64,000 bases of DNA from Stenopsyche tienmushanensis (taxonomy: Eukaryota; Arthropoda; Insecta; Trichoptera; Stenopsychidae): positions 62,001 through 126,000 of the forward strand of contig WACJ01000096.1 in assembly GCA_008973525.1 (NCBI GenBank), written 5' to 3'. This document shows, in pieces, positions 15,201 through 25,818 of this stretch. Position numbers and translations under genes: made by a program. Under the pieces are notes generated by a model. The model saw nothing but the letters and a program-made list of their open reading frames with translations, did no database searches and was not told the DNA's origin. Numbering within the stretch: position 1 is the stretch's first letter; each line of letters begins with the position of its first letter.

Positions 15201-18200
15201 TATTCGTAATATCAATTATTTGAATAACGTTTATTAAGTTGGTAAAATATTCGAGCATTCGAAGCCATGTTATAGCAGTTAATTTATCGGGCAGTTAATC
15301 CTCAAAAATGAGCCCGATAAGTGGTTCGAAATATCGGACAAAGGTAAATGATTGTGAATTTTACGAAGAGAATTTTGCATTTTAAAACCCTACAAATGGA
15401 GTGTCTTATTTTTCTACATTGTTCCCTTCCATTAGAAATACATTTATTCCATCGGATAGAAAACCTCTTAATCCCGTCACCGAAAAAAAAAGGAGAGAAG
15501 TAGCATCCTTTATGCAACGTGTTTTCGCGTAAACAAAGGCGTAAAATCAAGTGAAATTTTGAGGTCAAACAAAATTAAAAAGATCAGATTTTTTTATATT
15601 TTAAAAATAAAAGTGCATTTGAATGTTTCTACGTTTAACCCTTTGAGTAGTGAGTTAATTTTAAAATAACCTGAACGTAGGTGCTATATTTGCATGTCCG
15701 CCATTTATCGTCCGTACAAATCCGCTTATCTCTCAGGACCGCGATATAAATAAATACACACTGTTGATTGGCTCTACACGCAAGACACTCATTCCGTCTC
15801 TGTCTCTCCCCGAACTTAACGTGCAAGAATTATGTTTCTTAATCACTGGAATTCGATCGCAAATATGCGACTCGACTCATCAAGAGGTTACACTTGACTG
15901 TAATGACGACCGTAACTTTCTAAATTATTTGATTTAAATAAAAACGAATCAAATCCGTTTACTTTTAGAAATATTCCAATTTACGAATATTGAAAAAAGG
16001 GGCAAACATATTCGATTGGGACTCCTAAACCCAACCATGCAGAAAAATGAACCTTTTTGACCGCTGGGTTCAATTTGGCGTTACTACTTTTCATCCCCTG
16101 TCACAAGATGTCAAAGAAATATTGATATTTTTTCAGATTTACTATTATATTTTTTTACACATTCGAACATGTACACATTTGCTTTCGTTACTTAAATCAT
16201 GCAGTATTTACGCATCCTGTTTATGATTTTTTCTAGACCAATGGGTTTTTAAACTTAAATGTTTTGAATGACATTCCAATCCTAAGATTTTCATGTCGTT
16301 ATCTCATAGGTATTTCGTTGTTCAATGAATTGAATATCATTTTCTACGTATTTGAATATAACAGAGATTTTTTTAAATTATTTTACAATAGACTTTCTTA
16401 TCCTAAAAAAAATTAGAATCGTTAGTTTCATGTACGAAAACCACAAGGTACACTAATTAAAAATAGCACTTATCAGAGAATTCTAACTGCACGACGATCT
16501 CAAGATCTAACCACGTTTCATAATACGGCTGATTAGCTACATTACACTATTCATCCATCAGAAGATGCACTTTGTACATGAGCATGCACTTTGTAACCTT
16601 TTGAGGAGTGAGCAAATTTAAAATCGACGAAATCGTTGATGCCATAATCGCTTTACACCGATTACTTTATGTCAGCTCCTATCAGCGTAAGACAATCTTC
16701 AATTCGAGGCAGAGTCAATTGTAAACAAGCACTGTTGATAGCATACAAGATCACGTCATTTCTTTAAGAAATGATAATTGGACAAAGACTCGTCACGAAC
16801 AGAAAGCAATTAAATAAATAAACACTGTCGATACCACAAAATATTCGGTAATTTTTTTTTCAAAAACAAATAACATAAATAAATTTGGCCTAACGATCTA
16901 TACAATCGTGCGATGTATGCGGGGAAGCTCTCCGTCTCTGTCTCTCGAACTGCGCTATGTTCTCTATCTGTTCGAGCTCAATGTACAAAAGTGCTCAATC
17001 TGATAAGTGGAGGGGGGGTCACAGGCCCTGGGATAGTACACCTTTAGGGGTTAAAGCTTCGAGTGATCATTAGAAAATAAAGACATGCTTTGATCTAACA
17101 TTGAGCAGCATTGATCGTCGAGAGCTCGTGTTTTTAACTGTGACATAAATGCACGAATGTATCGAACCCTAGCAAAATGGTATTTTTAAGCATTAATATT
17201 TAATGTCTTAATTGATTTTATGAACGTAGTGCTATAACACAATCTAACGCAATTATTCTCGCCTTTTCATGATAAGAATCAGTACCTATTGATTACAGGG
17301 GCTTAAAATGTTGCGAATCATAATTCTTGTAATTTTTCCGATTTTTTTCTTCTTTGTTTAACCAATATTTCTAATACGTCGATCAGTTCATGGATTCATA
17401 AGGCAACTAATTTTTATATAATAGATAGCATTTCAAGAAACTTAAATTGCTTCAACCGCTCTTCGCTTGTATTTCTATGTGAACGTATAATTAAATGTAA
17501 ATCTGGTTGTTATGATGTAAAATTAAATAGAAAGATCTAAGTGGAGCCTAAAAATGTTCATACAAGTCCTTTAAAATTTGTAACACTATAAAAAATATTT
17601 ATAAAGTACCACTGCAGTAATCCTATATGAACTTTTGTGTTAAAAAAAAATATAATCAAATAGTAATTTACATTTATCAATAGTATTAAAATCTGTGTTC
17701 TTAGTAAATCTTAATTACAAGTACATACTTTAATTTTTTTTGATTAGAAGCAAAAAAAAAGGACCCGAGCGACTCAAAACGGAACAATTTTTAATAAATG
17801 ATTACATAAAATATCAAATTATGTATATATGGCTGAATTGCACGTGACTAATCGAAAACATATGTAAGCATAATTGCTAAATACGAAAGTACTTCCGAGC
17901 AAACAAGCAGTTTGCATTTCGACGATGCTTTAAGCTGCCAATATGCAGCGGTTGCACCGTATGACAAATTCCCTGAGCCAATTTCAATTAAATTCTCTCC
18001 ACATTTGCATGATTCATTCCGAAATATTTGTTAAAGACTTGTCTTCAGCGTTTCAAACTTCATTAGAAATGTATGAATAAATCTCTTTTCAAATAGCATC
18101 CATTATACCAAACCAATATGCGCTGCAAATATAATTTATGAACCTCTTTTCAACGGGAAATTATATAAATTCTCAAGCTATAATTTAATCGTGTTCCTAG

Positions 18201-19828
18201 GTAATTATCTTAAGAGCATTAAGGTAGATTAGTTCAATTCAACTACTTGATTCTTGACAAAGCAAATATATTTTGTTCAATTAACGCTATATTATAAAGT
18301 AAAATTAGAATTTAGTTTATAATAAATATTGTGACCATTATGTATAGGCAATTATATTAATCATATATTAAAAGATATTGTCTTTGGAAAAGCAATAAGT
18401 ATGTTATGCAATAGATTTAAACTTATTAAATGCTGCATTTTAGAAGAAAAGAGTTTTTCAGCAACATTACACAAACTGAGAGTCTTGCATCTGCCCAAGA
18501 TTATATTGCTTCTATGATAGCGCACGTGAGAAGTATTCAAATATTTGAACAGAACCTCAACAGCGCAATAGAGTAAATACAACATAAATATTTATAACAA
18601 TGCTATGTACATAAATTGAATATATAATATTAATATTTTATCTTTACTATTTTCTAGAATGGCAATTCACGAACAAATAATGAGAGTTAAGCAGTCTCAA
18701 TTAATAGGAATAACTCTGCTCGTTTTGGTAATAATAGTTTCACCATTGATATTGCTGCTTCTACGTCAAGCTACAAATACCATACAGGTATACAAATTTG
18801 AGTAACATCATTGATGAATAAAATTTAATTTAATATTCATTCAAAGAAAATATTTGATTCAGAGTTTTGCTACGAATCTAGAAATCAAAACTGTAGAACT
18901 GCATATAGAAAAATGGAAAAGCGACCGTCTACTAAGAGAAATGTTGCCTGCTCCGGTAATTCTTCAATTGAGACAAAAACGTGCAGTACCTGCAGAAACA
19001 TTCGCCTCGGTTACAATATACTTCAGTGACATAGTCGGCTTCACCGAATTAGCTGCTGAATCATCAGCGATGGAAGTCGTCAATATGCTCAACGCACTCT
19101 ATCGCCTATTCGACTCTAGAATTTTAAAAAGGGATGTATATAAAGTCGAAACAATCGGCGATGCTTACATGGTGGCATCAGGTTTACCACAGAGAAATGG
19201 TATATTTTCAATAAACGATCATAAAATATTAAATTCATACATACTAAATGAATTTTAATATTGCAGGTAATAGACACGCTGGAGAAATTGCAGATATGTC
19301 ACTTGAACTAGTTGCTTGTCTTAAAGGATATATTATACCGCATCGTCCAGATCAAACATTGCTCGTTAGAGCCGGCGTTAATACAGGACCGTGCGTAGCA
19401 GGAGTCGTAGGAACTGCAATGCCACGTTATTGCCTTTTTGGCGATACTGTTAACACAGCTAGCCGCATGGAATCCACTGGAGAAGGTGCTCATAATAAAT
19501 TAAATCTAAAAAATAACAAATATAGTTACATTTTTTTTCTTATATTATTATAGGCATGCGGATCCATATTTCAACATCGACAAAAGAAGCTTTAGACCAA
19601 TTAGGTGGCTACCTTACGGAACCTAGAGGGAAGGTGAACATTAAGGTATATATATTTTTAAGTCATAATAACATAATTCAACATAATTGTAATGAAATCT
19701 TATCAATTTGGTTTCAGGGAAAAGGTGATATGGATACGTACTGGTTGACTGGAAAAGAAGGGCAACCATTAACAATCGATGATCTGCCGGATTTAACGCA
19801 GGAACCGGAATATCTTGATATTCTTTGA
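228..19828 (+). CDS. Receptor-type guanylate cyclase with NIT-type ectodomain (3' nine exons; 5' end outside window)
   Basis: Makes cGMP from GTP at the membrane. Coding exons: 228-319, 5494-5586, 7553-7687, 14637-14855, 18658-18787, 18863-19199, 19267-19485, 19554-19645, 19718-19828 (TGA). All have AG/GT borders and phases that match, giving 475 aa of partial protein. Residues 1-179 form a helical ectodomain resembling the nitrate/nitrite-sensing (NIT) fold, with a Thr-Asp pair in '[11 protein letters not shown]'. A membrane span lies at about 195-215, followed by the dimerisation helix with '[10 protein letters not shown]'. The cyclase domain is at about 265-440. It has both metal aspartates (D279 in 'FSDIVGF', D323 in 'ETIGDAY'), the guanine-selecting E319 and C391, and N398/R402 of 'NTASRMES', so it looks active as a guanylate rather than adenylate cyclase. 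No kinase-homology domain lies between the span and the cyclase, unlike natriuretic-peptide-type receptors. The NIT call rests on pattern resemblance; the cyclase call is very firm. A further N-terminal membrane span is expected upstream. Confidence 0.93.
320..5493 (+). other. Intron between first two visible guanylate cyclase exons (5.2 kb)
   Basis: No coding exon found. The donor is GA|GTTAGT and the acceptor is TTTCAG. It is AT-rich and holds small relics: an end fragment of the 'TATAACACGG' Tigger-like family near 2791-2870, a piece near 4655-4720 related to the 15.2-kb inverted-repeat element, and a piece near 4742-4800 matching the 12.4-12.8-kb element. Open frames inside are short and carry no recognisable domain. 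Confidence 0.7.
7110..7200. mobile_element. mariner-like terminal fragment
   Basis: After a TA, the sequence reads TTAGGTTGAGTCATAAATAA, which resembles a mariner terminal inverted repeat (TTAGGTTG-type start). I found no matching opposite end and no transposase frame nearby, so this is at most a solo end inside the cyclase intron. Confidence 0.35.
9085..9620. repeat. Interspersed repeat family R2, copy 1
   Basis: Shares long stretches with 40560-40810 and 56690-56980, for example 'GGTGGCAAAGCAGG', 'TTGTCTAATCCCTCTTTT', 'CAGCGGTCCGAAAAGCGGAC' and 'CACTCCGTCCTCTTTT'. Short open frames on both strands cross it but show no known domain and are not shared intact by the other copies. It lies in a cyclase intron. 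Class is unknown; it could be the terminal part of a larger element. Confidence 0.65.
10111..10127. repeat. (AT)n microsatellite
   Basis: Seventeen bases of perfect AT alternation inside a cyclase intron, followed by a degenerate AT-rich stretch. Confidence 0.8.
10588..11537. mobile_element. Non-autonomous hAT-superfamily element with perfect 8-bp target duplication
   Basis: Ends are inverted: CAGTGGCGTAGCTAGG on the left, CTAGCTACGCCACTG-like on the right, with G/C-rich sub-terminal stretches in both. It is flanked by identical 8-bp copies TTTGTACA at 10580-10587 and 11538-11545. The CAG...CTG ends and 8-bp duplication are hallmarks of hAT. No transposase frame. More than half its length is a second inserted element (10718-11281). 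Confidence 0.92.
10718..11281. mobile_element. TTAA-flanked piggyBac-like non-autonomous element nested in the hAT element
   Basis: Begins TTAACGCTTTCGCGCGCG and ends with the inverse, CGCGCGCGAAAGCGTTAA. TTAA at both borders is the piggyBac target signature. About 560 bp with no coding capacity. It must be younger than the surrounding hAT copy. Confidence 0.75.
12362..12775. mobile_element. Inverted-repeat element (MITE-like), class unknown
   Basis: Left part near 12378-12420 has 'TCTTTTGCTACGTTT'. The right part near 12725-12760 has the inverted form 'AAACGTAGCAAACGCCC', each next to an A/T run and a GGGG/CCC block. A fragment near 4742-4800 ('TGTCTTTTGCTAGGTTTCAC') is a third copy. Borders are approximate; no coding capacity. 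Confidence 0.5.
13860..14636. other. Intronic stretch with one unexplained 82-codon frame
   Basis: Part of the cyclase intron. The minus strand of 13879-14127 is open for 82 codons but shows no domain, signal peptide or repeat partner. I treat it as a chance frame; nothing else of note is seen. Confidence 0.4.
15186..16030. mobile_element. Putative inverted-repeat DNA element with internal repeats
   Basis: Left end 'GGGGTCCCAAATATTCG' matches, inverted, the right end 'CGATTGGGACTCCTAAACC' with a few mismatches. A related fragment is near 4655-4720. The middle (about 15635-15830) resembles 16596-16990 ('CTTTTGAGGAGTGAG', 'CCGTCTCTGTCTCTC'), so another repeat family may be inserted in it. No transposase seen. 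Confidence 0.45.
16596..17060. repeat. Diverged repeat related to 15635-15905
   Basis: Shares ordered short blocks with the 15.6-kb stretch: a 'GAG-AGTGAG' start, 'AATAAACACTGT', and 'CCGTCTCTGTCTCTC'. A further short relative of the 15.7-kb block lies at about 53480-53545 ('CGCCATTTATGGTC'). Similarity by eye is weak, and the boundaries are a guess. Confidence 0.35.
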
Positions 19829-19876
19829 TAGCGACTAAATTCTCAAAAAAAAAATGTTGAATCGAGTCCACAGCTA

Positions 19877-19882
19877 AATAAA
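19877..19882 (+). terminator. Candidate poly(A) signal of guanylate cyclase
   Basis: Perfect AATAAA 49 bases after the TGA stop. Position fits a short 3' UTR. Confidence 0.5.
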
Positions 19883-20917
19883 TTTTGATAAATTTAAACA
19901 ATTTATCCTTCGCATAAAAATATAACAATTTAACGTCTTGTGGTCTAAATTTTAAATTTAAAAAGGAAACAAAACATTGTACTTATATATTGTATTAAAA
20001 AAAAATCTATTGGAATTCAATAATTGGATTCCTATCAAAATCAGAAGACTGTTAAAAAAAAATTAAAATGTAAACGTAATTTCTTAGAACTAATTTATCA
20101 TTTTTAAATGGTTGATATTAAATAGATTATATTCAACCGTAATACTTAATAAACTCCAATTAGCTGGCCAATTTAAAACAATGTCTTTCTCAGCACAGTT
20201 AAACAATCATAGTTTCATATGAAACAAATTGTTTTTAACTCTCTAGATGCTAAGCAACGTTATATCGATTGTGAAACCAATGAGGACAGCACTGACTGAA
20301 CAATTACTATTGACCATTGATGACTTCAAAATGCTCAAAATCAGGGTATAAATGTTCAACATTTTAGTGCATCTTGTTCACACGTTAATGCGATCAAACA
20401 AGAGAGGAAGATAGCAAACGAACTTCCGATCATCAAAAAATGCCAAAGTCAAAGGATTAAATAACTTACAAATATTAAATAACTATTCTTCCTCTCCGTA
20501 GCATATAATTTAATTAATATTCATTTAAGCCTACGGTATGTAAAATGTGTATGTTGTTGAATTATTAGTGGATAATCGGTGTGATATAGCTTGTACACGT
20601 ATTATTTGTACTTTCAAGTCCTTTAATTTATTCATTATCTTTGGATAAAGCTAAATTAATGCTGCACAAGTTATATTGATACCAAAAAATATATGAATGT
20701 ATTATTTAATGTTATTATTCATGTTTGGATGTTATCATTATGCATATTATACAATCTATGAAACGTATTATATCACAATATTTGTAATACAATACAATAA
20801 GACTTTAAAAAATGCACATTTCTATTTCTTATATATTATACATACGAACAAAATAAATTAGAAACTATACTATAATGGCATAAATAATCAACGGGCAATA
20901 AATTAATTGATAATGTG

Positions 20918-20923
20918 TTTATT
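20918..20923 (-). terminator. Candidate poly(A) signal of ANKZF1
   Basis: Reads AATAAA on the minus strand, 32 bases beyond the TAA stop. No better hexamer lies closer. Confidence 0.5.
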
Positions 20924-20954
20924 GACTATTTTAAAATAACACACAATGGATATT

Positions 20955-23900
20955 TTATTCCGTAGATAAATTAAGTGGGCGAGCGTTCCGATGACGTTGC
21001 AAACACTTAACGTGACAAAATTGAAAATTGTCATAAAAAAATGCCACTTTTGGTAAAAGGCCACCACATGTAAAACATCTATTTTCATCAACTGCTCGGA
21101 GCTGCAAATTTAAAAAAAATTTTATACTAATATTAAGTACTATTTTCTTAATGCGATATAAAAAAACTGTCGAAAAAAATCACCTTTTGTTTCTCGCTTA
21201 ATTCTAAAAATTTGCTTGATTTTACTTTCTCCTGTTGTCTTTCTTTTTCCTTTTGCTTTTTTATTTTCTTCTGATTAATCTTCTTTTCTTTTTCTTGTTC
21301 AATCATATCGGGTGTCAATGGACCGGGAATATTGGCCTAAAAGATAAATCATCAAATGTTAAAACCATCATTGTAGATTTAATCGAATACTAATCAATGT
21401 GCTTACTTTAGAATATTGATATTTATCGGGATAAAGCCCTTGAAATAATCTGAATGCTATACGAGTATCTTGATGGGATGTTGCACAGTACGGTGTCTGC
21501 AACAACAAATTGCGACAACAAGGATCTGCACCGAATTCTAATAAAAACCTGTAATTAAATTTGAAAAATTATTGATAATTGTGTACATCAATTTTATTAC
21601 AAATCAAATCTAAAACTCAGCTTACGTTACAATATCGGGTAATTCAGCTATGGCAGCTTTGTGTAAAATTGTGTTCCCATCCTTGGGATCGGATGTGTTA
21701 AGCGATTCAAGAAGATCAATAGAGTCATCCCAGTTGATAATCGAGTCCTCAAAAGCAGTCTTATCACCAGCCAAAGACTCCCACATCTAAAATAATTTTT
21801 ATATTAAAATCCGGTTGCATATAATGCATTAATATTTTTAAAAATCAGTTTACCTTTCGTATACTTGATGGAATTTTAACTGGACCATTTTTCACATTGT
21901 TAGATTTGTTCAATTTTCCTTTTTTTTCTTCCACTTTATATACACTTTCATAAAATTTAGCCTTTTTTTCATCTTCCAATTCAGCTGGAGTCTTTACAGT
22001 TTGATTATTGTTTTTCTGGTTCTTCTTTTGAGGTTTTTTCTTTCCTTTCTTTTTCAGCGAGTCATCAAAATCTTGAAGGGTATCTTTTAAATTTAGCTCA
22101 AGTAAGCTTGTTTCTAGCACAGTTTCCTCGTCACTTTCAGATCCAACTATCTTTTTGGTTTTTGGTTTTAAATTTGACAAGGCTTTAGCCCAATTGGGAG
22201 GAAAATTAGATTGTTGATAGCATGGAGCTTCATCTTCACTTGATATTATTGCGATAGGAGTGGGACGTGGGGTTTTTTCCCTAGACTTTGCACGGTCAAA
22301 TGTTTTTTGGGGACTGCTTTTTTGAACTTTCCGTCCAGTCGGTCTATCAGCAGTTAGATTACTTGGCATGCTTGTTAAGCCAAATGTTCTTTGAAATACA
22401 TCGTACGTATCTAAATTAATATAGAAAAAATATATAAATTACTCTTGAAGAAACGATTAAGCCACTTTAGAAATTAAATAAATACAAACCATATATTTCA
22501 ACAGTACTGAGTATAGTATGTGCTCTTCGCACTTCTTTAAAAGAAGGACGACGAGTTGGAAATGGTAACGTACGCAATCTAAGATCATTTCGATATAATG
22601 GTGACCCCGTACCAAAGATACAAGCTTTATTGAGAGGACCTACTGCTCGATATAAAATAAGTGAACATGGTTCCAGATCTTCTTTCCAACTGGTTAAAAC
22701 TTCTTGTACATGCTTAAAAATGTTGGTATGCAATTTATTAAGCTGTTTTTTGAAGGAAATTAAGATATAAAAACAAAAATTCAAAAATTACCTGAGCAAA
22801 TTGCTCTTGATTATATCTCCTCAGAGAAGCGCCAGCCGAACGCGGTGCATGATTCCCTTTTGAATCTCTATTACCTTGTGCTTTTCCTTGACTTCTGCGT
22901 GTTACATATGAATGGAGTGCCTTATGTCTATAGCAAAATCATAAAAAGATTTGTTAAAAATATTAAAATGATTACAATCTCTATTATTGGTATCATTACA
23001 TACATTATTTTTGGTTTCATTTTTGTAATTTAAAGTAGGAATTTTACAAAACTTTATTAAAAGAAAAATATATACTAACTTAACAGCTACGTCACTTTCT
23101 CCTCTAAAAATAGCAGCTGCAAAATGTCCACCCGCGCACATAATTACAGCCCAACCGGTCTCATGGGTGAGCTTTTTACATGCATTTACCCATTTATCAC
23201 CTTTACCATCACCACTAATCCATTCCTGAAATATATTTTACAAGTTTTAAATGAAAGATATATTTTATATTTAGATTGTTAGTACTATATACGTTATTTT
23301 TTTTCATTATACCTTTTTATGATGCAACAGGCATCTATATACTGAAAAGACCTTGCCTTCGCCATTAGTAAAATAAGCTCTACAGTGACGAGTTGCAGCA
23401 ATAAAAAGATCGGGGACTTCTTTCACTTTTTTAATTGTACCATCCTCAGGATCTGAATCGCTATCAGATATACTCGAAGCATCTTCTAAATTTTTAATAG
23501 AGCAACATAAAATAACAGATAAAATTTAAATTTCCGAATTTAAAAATAGACTTTGAACAAACCATCTCGAGAATTGAAATCGGCAAACGTAAGTGGCGGC
23601 CTGCCGAGAAGACGACGTCGCAAATTGTACGTATGCCAATGATGTTTATAATGCGCAGTTTGTTGAGCACGGGTCTCAAAAGGTCCCGCTTGGCAACTTG
23701 AACATCCGTTACTTTGTGATGGTGTATCTTCTCCTGTAAGAGTACCTGCCCGACGAACTACGCTTGCTTCATCAGCTAGAATAAAATTTAATAAAACAAT
23801 TAATGAAAATATCACCGATTTATTTTGGCACCAGTTTTATTTTAACAATATAACATGCCAAGAAACGACTGTCTATATTTGAAATTATGATCTTTCAATC

Positions 23901-24673
23901 TCCATGCTAATTAATTATATTATGAAATTGAATGGCACAGTACAGAGATTTTTGATCATTGTATCACATTGCGGCAATGTGATGCAATAGATAACGTTGG
24001 GATACAGGGCCAAATTGCCATGAGACTTGTTCAAGAAACATTGTCGATGCTTCCGAGGGTGATCAGCAAATCAATTAAGACAACTTGCCCTTCTTTAGTG
24101 TGATTGCCATAAGTAATTATAATTCCAATTGGATATATGACTAATATAAACATATGATTGTGATATTTATTCACTTAACATTTATCAAAAATAAAACAGG
24201 ATTAAGCAAATATTCTGGCATATTTAGAATAATTTACAAATATTTTTAATATAAAAATATTTAATGGTTATGTAATATACAATTATTTCAATATATTTAC
24301 ATATTATAAAATATTTAATCTACTAAATTAATATAGAAAATAAAGTCTATAGTTAAATCTTTTGATATTCCAGTGCACTAATTAATAGAAGAAACGTAAA
24401 CAAATCAAAAAACACATTGGATAAGTATTGCACAATAGTTGGAAATAATTTAAAAATGTAATATTGTTAAATAACTTTGTTAATGATATTAAAAACGTTC
24501 TTACTAATTGGTGGAATGTCCGATATCATACAAGCTGCCACTTTTAATTCTTTCGTTAATTTTTCAAATGCATCCAACTCATAGACTCTACATGTCCTAG
24601 TGCACAGCTGGTTAGGCTGTGGAAGAAGAGACGAGACGGGGAGTTCGACGGTAATAGGAATAGGAATCTCCAT
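20955..24673 (-). CDS. ANKZF1: ANKZF1/Vms1 peptidyl-tRNA endonuclease (ribosome-associated quality control)
   Basis: Cleaves peptidyl-tRNA on stalled 60S ribosomes and works with Cdc48/VCP. Coding exons in transcript order: 24673-24505, 23775-23563, 23485-23313, 23225-23080, 22927-22792, 22742-22490, 22410-21854, 21786-21626, 21548-21407, 21336-21184, 21101-20955. All are GT-AG with matching phase, giving 749 aa, close to the human protein. A C2H2 zinc finger starts at C81/C84 and ends in 'HYKHHWHTYNLRRRLLG'. The VLRF1 domain spans about 170-300, with the 'GKAQGNRD' glutamine (Q251) aligned with the catalytic Gln I recall for ANKZF1/Vms1, and 'SAGASLRRYN'. Then come a lysine-rich low-complexity part (about 365-545), ankyrin repeats (about 555-645), a charged coiled coil (655-700), a reduced VCP-interacting-type motif and a C-terminal zinc-binding motif (C710, C713, C730, C734, H738). 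The start is the ATG after 'ATTTAAA'. The frame stays open upstream to an ATG at 24817, but that extension does not look like conserved protein. Confidence 0.95.
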
Positions 24674-25789
24674 TTTAAATTTAATCAAAATTAGTCTTAA
24701 ATTTGGACACAATAACGTAAAAAAGCAACAAGGCCCTAGGCCTCCGATGCGATCCTCGCGGCCAACCACACTACTGTCATTCGATACGTGTTTTTTCAAA
24801 TATGGTCTTAAGAGCACAAATATAGACCGTCTTCATATCAATTCATTAATATATGTTTCTTTAAAAACGAACATTAATAATCATTTAATAATAAAATTAT
24901 TATAACAGCGTCAAAATATAACATTGTTAAATCATCTGAAATAATTTTAAACACGATCAGCATTTTAAATTAATTGACGACTATAAATTTTCGTCGTCGA
25001 TTTTATTTTATATTGCGTAATTAAATTTGATTGATTTATTTTAAAATGCCAATTGAATTGAATCTTCATACTTAAAGCAATTTATATGCATTTACGAAGG
25101 ATTTTAATATTACTTATTGTATTTTGACAGTTTCCCCTTTCTTAATGAAATACTTATTTTGCTTCTATAAATGCATCATTTTGAAGATGATAAATATTGC
25201 AAAAATTTATTTAAAATTAATATCCAATATAAATGGATAATATTTAATATTAAGCATACATTTTTTTGAAAAAAATCTCATTGCACATTAATTTTATGGC
25301 TCCTTTGTTTGAGCATTGCAATTATCTTTGCCTGCGTTTTGAAATAATGGGAACTTACATTATATTAAGAAGTTCAAGGATGCGTAACAGTACGTTTCGT
25401 CGCTTGCTTATTACGCATGGTACTTTTGGGGACAATGATACCTAAAATACGTTGAAGCATAATAGTATTATTGGCATTAGTCTCTAAAAATTGGACTAAC
25501 ACATACACAAACACATGTGGATAGGTAAATTGCGCCGATACAAAGGTGCAGTTTGGTTGCGCGCCGTCGAGTGTAGTTCCGGTGGGGAGAGTCATTCGCC
25601 AGAACCAACTCAAAACTGTTACTCGATCATATACCACGCCGGCTAACTGTTGAATCTGATCACAGTCTATTTTACAAATGGTTTATTAATATTTTTTAAT
25701 ATCATAAATCAAGTGATTGGTGCGAATTTATTGTTGTGCAATTTGTGCGTTTGCTAATATGAAAATCCCTCCTGATAGCATCAAAGAGA
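24674..25789. promoter_or_regulatory. Divergent upstream region of ANKZF1 and the Ig-domain gene
   Basis: About 1.1 kb separates the two start codons, so both promoters must lie here unless untranslated exons lie elsewhere. Two less AT-rich patches stand out: 24590-24790 next to ANKZF1, and 25370-25640 towards the Ig gene. The second carries an unexplained 87-codon minus-strand frame (25374-25637). No clear TATA box or exact Inr match was found. Confidence 0.5.
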
Positions 25790-25818
25790 ATGTTGGGTCT
25801 TCAGAAATGCTTTCATAG
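25759..25818 (+). promoter_or_regulatory. Upstream ORF overlapping the Ig-gene start codon
   Basis: An ATG at 25759 opens a 19-codon frame that ends at TAG 25816-25818, passing the main ATG (25790) in another reading frame. If transcription starts upstream of it, ribosomes initiating there would miss the main start, so it may damp translation. It has not been checked whether the mRNA includes it. Confidence 0.5.

Larger units (their letters stand above)
19829..20954. other. Convergent 3' intergenic region between guanylate cyclase and ANKZF1
   Basis: The two genes end tail to tail. An AATAAA at 19877-19882 suits cleavage of the cyclase transcript, and TTTATT at 20918-20923 (AATAAA on the minus strand) lies 32 bases after the ANKZF1 stop codon. 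The rest is AT-rich with no gene or repeat that I recognise. Confidence 0.7.

Noticed and set aside
15635..17054. Single TTAA-bounded piggyBac-like element
   Set aside because: TTAACCC occurs near both ends, but the inner bases pair poorly and the stretch crosses the border of another inverted-repeat element.
23955..23990. Palindrome 'TCACATTGCGGCAATGTGA' in an ANKZF1 intron
   Set aside because: Short, single copy, and expected occasionally by chance. No further structure around it.
24674..24817. N-terminal extension of ANKZF1 to the ATG at 24817
   Set aside because: In frame, but the added residues are unlike other ANKZF1 N-termini as I recall them. The ATG at 24673 is the simpler start; 5' end data could reverse this.
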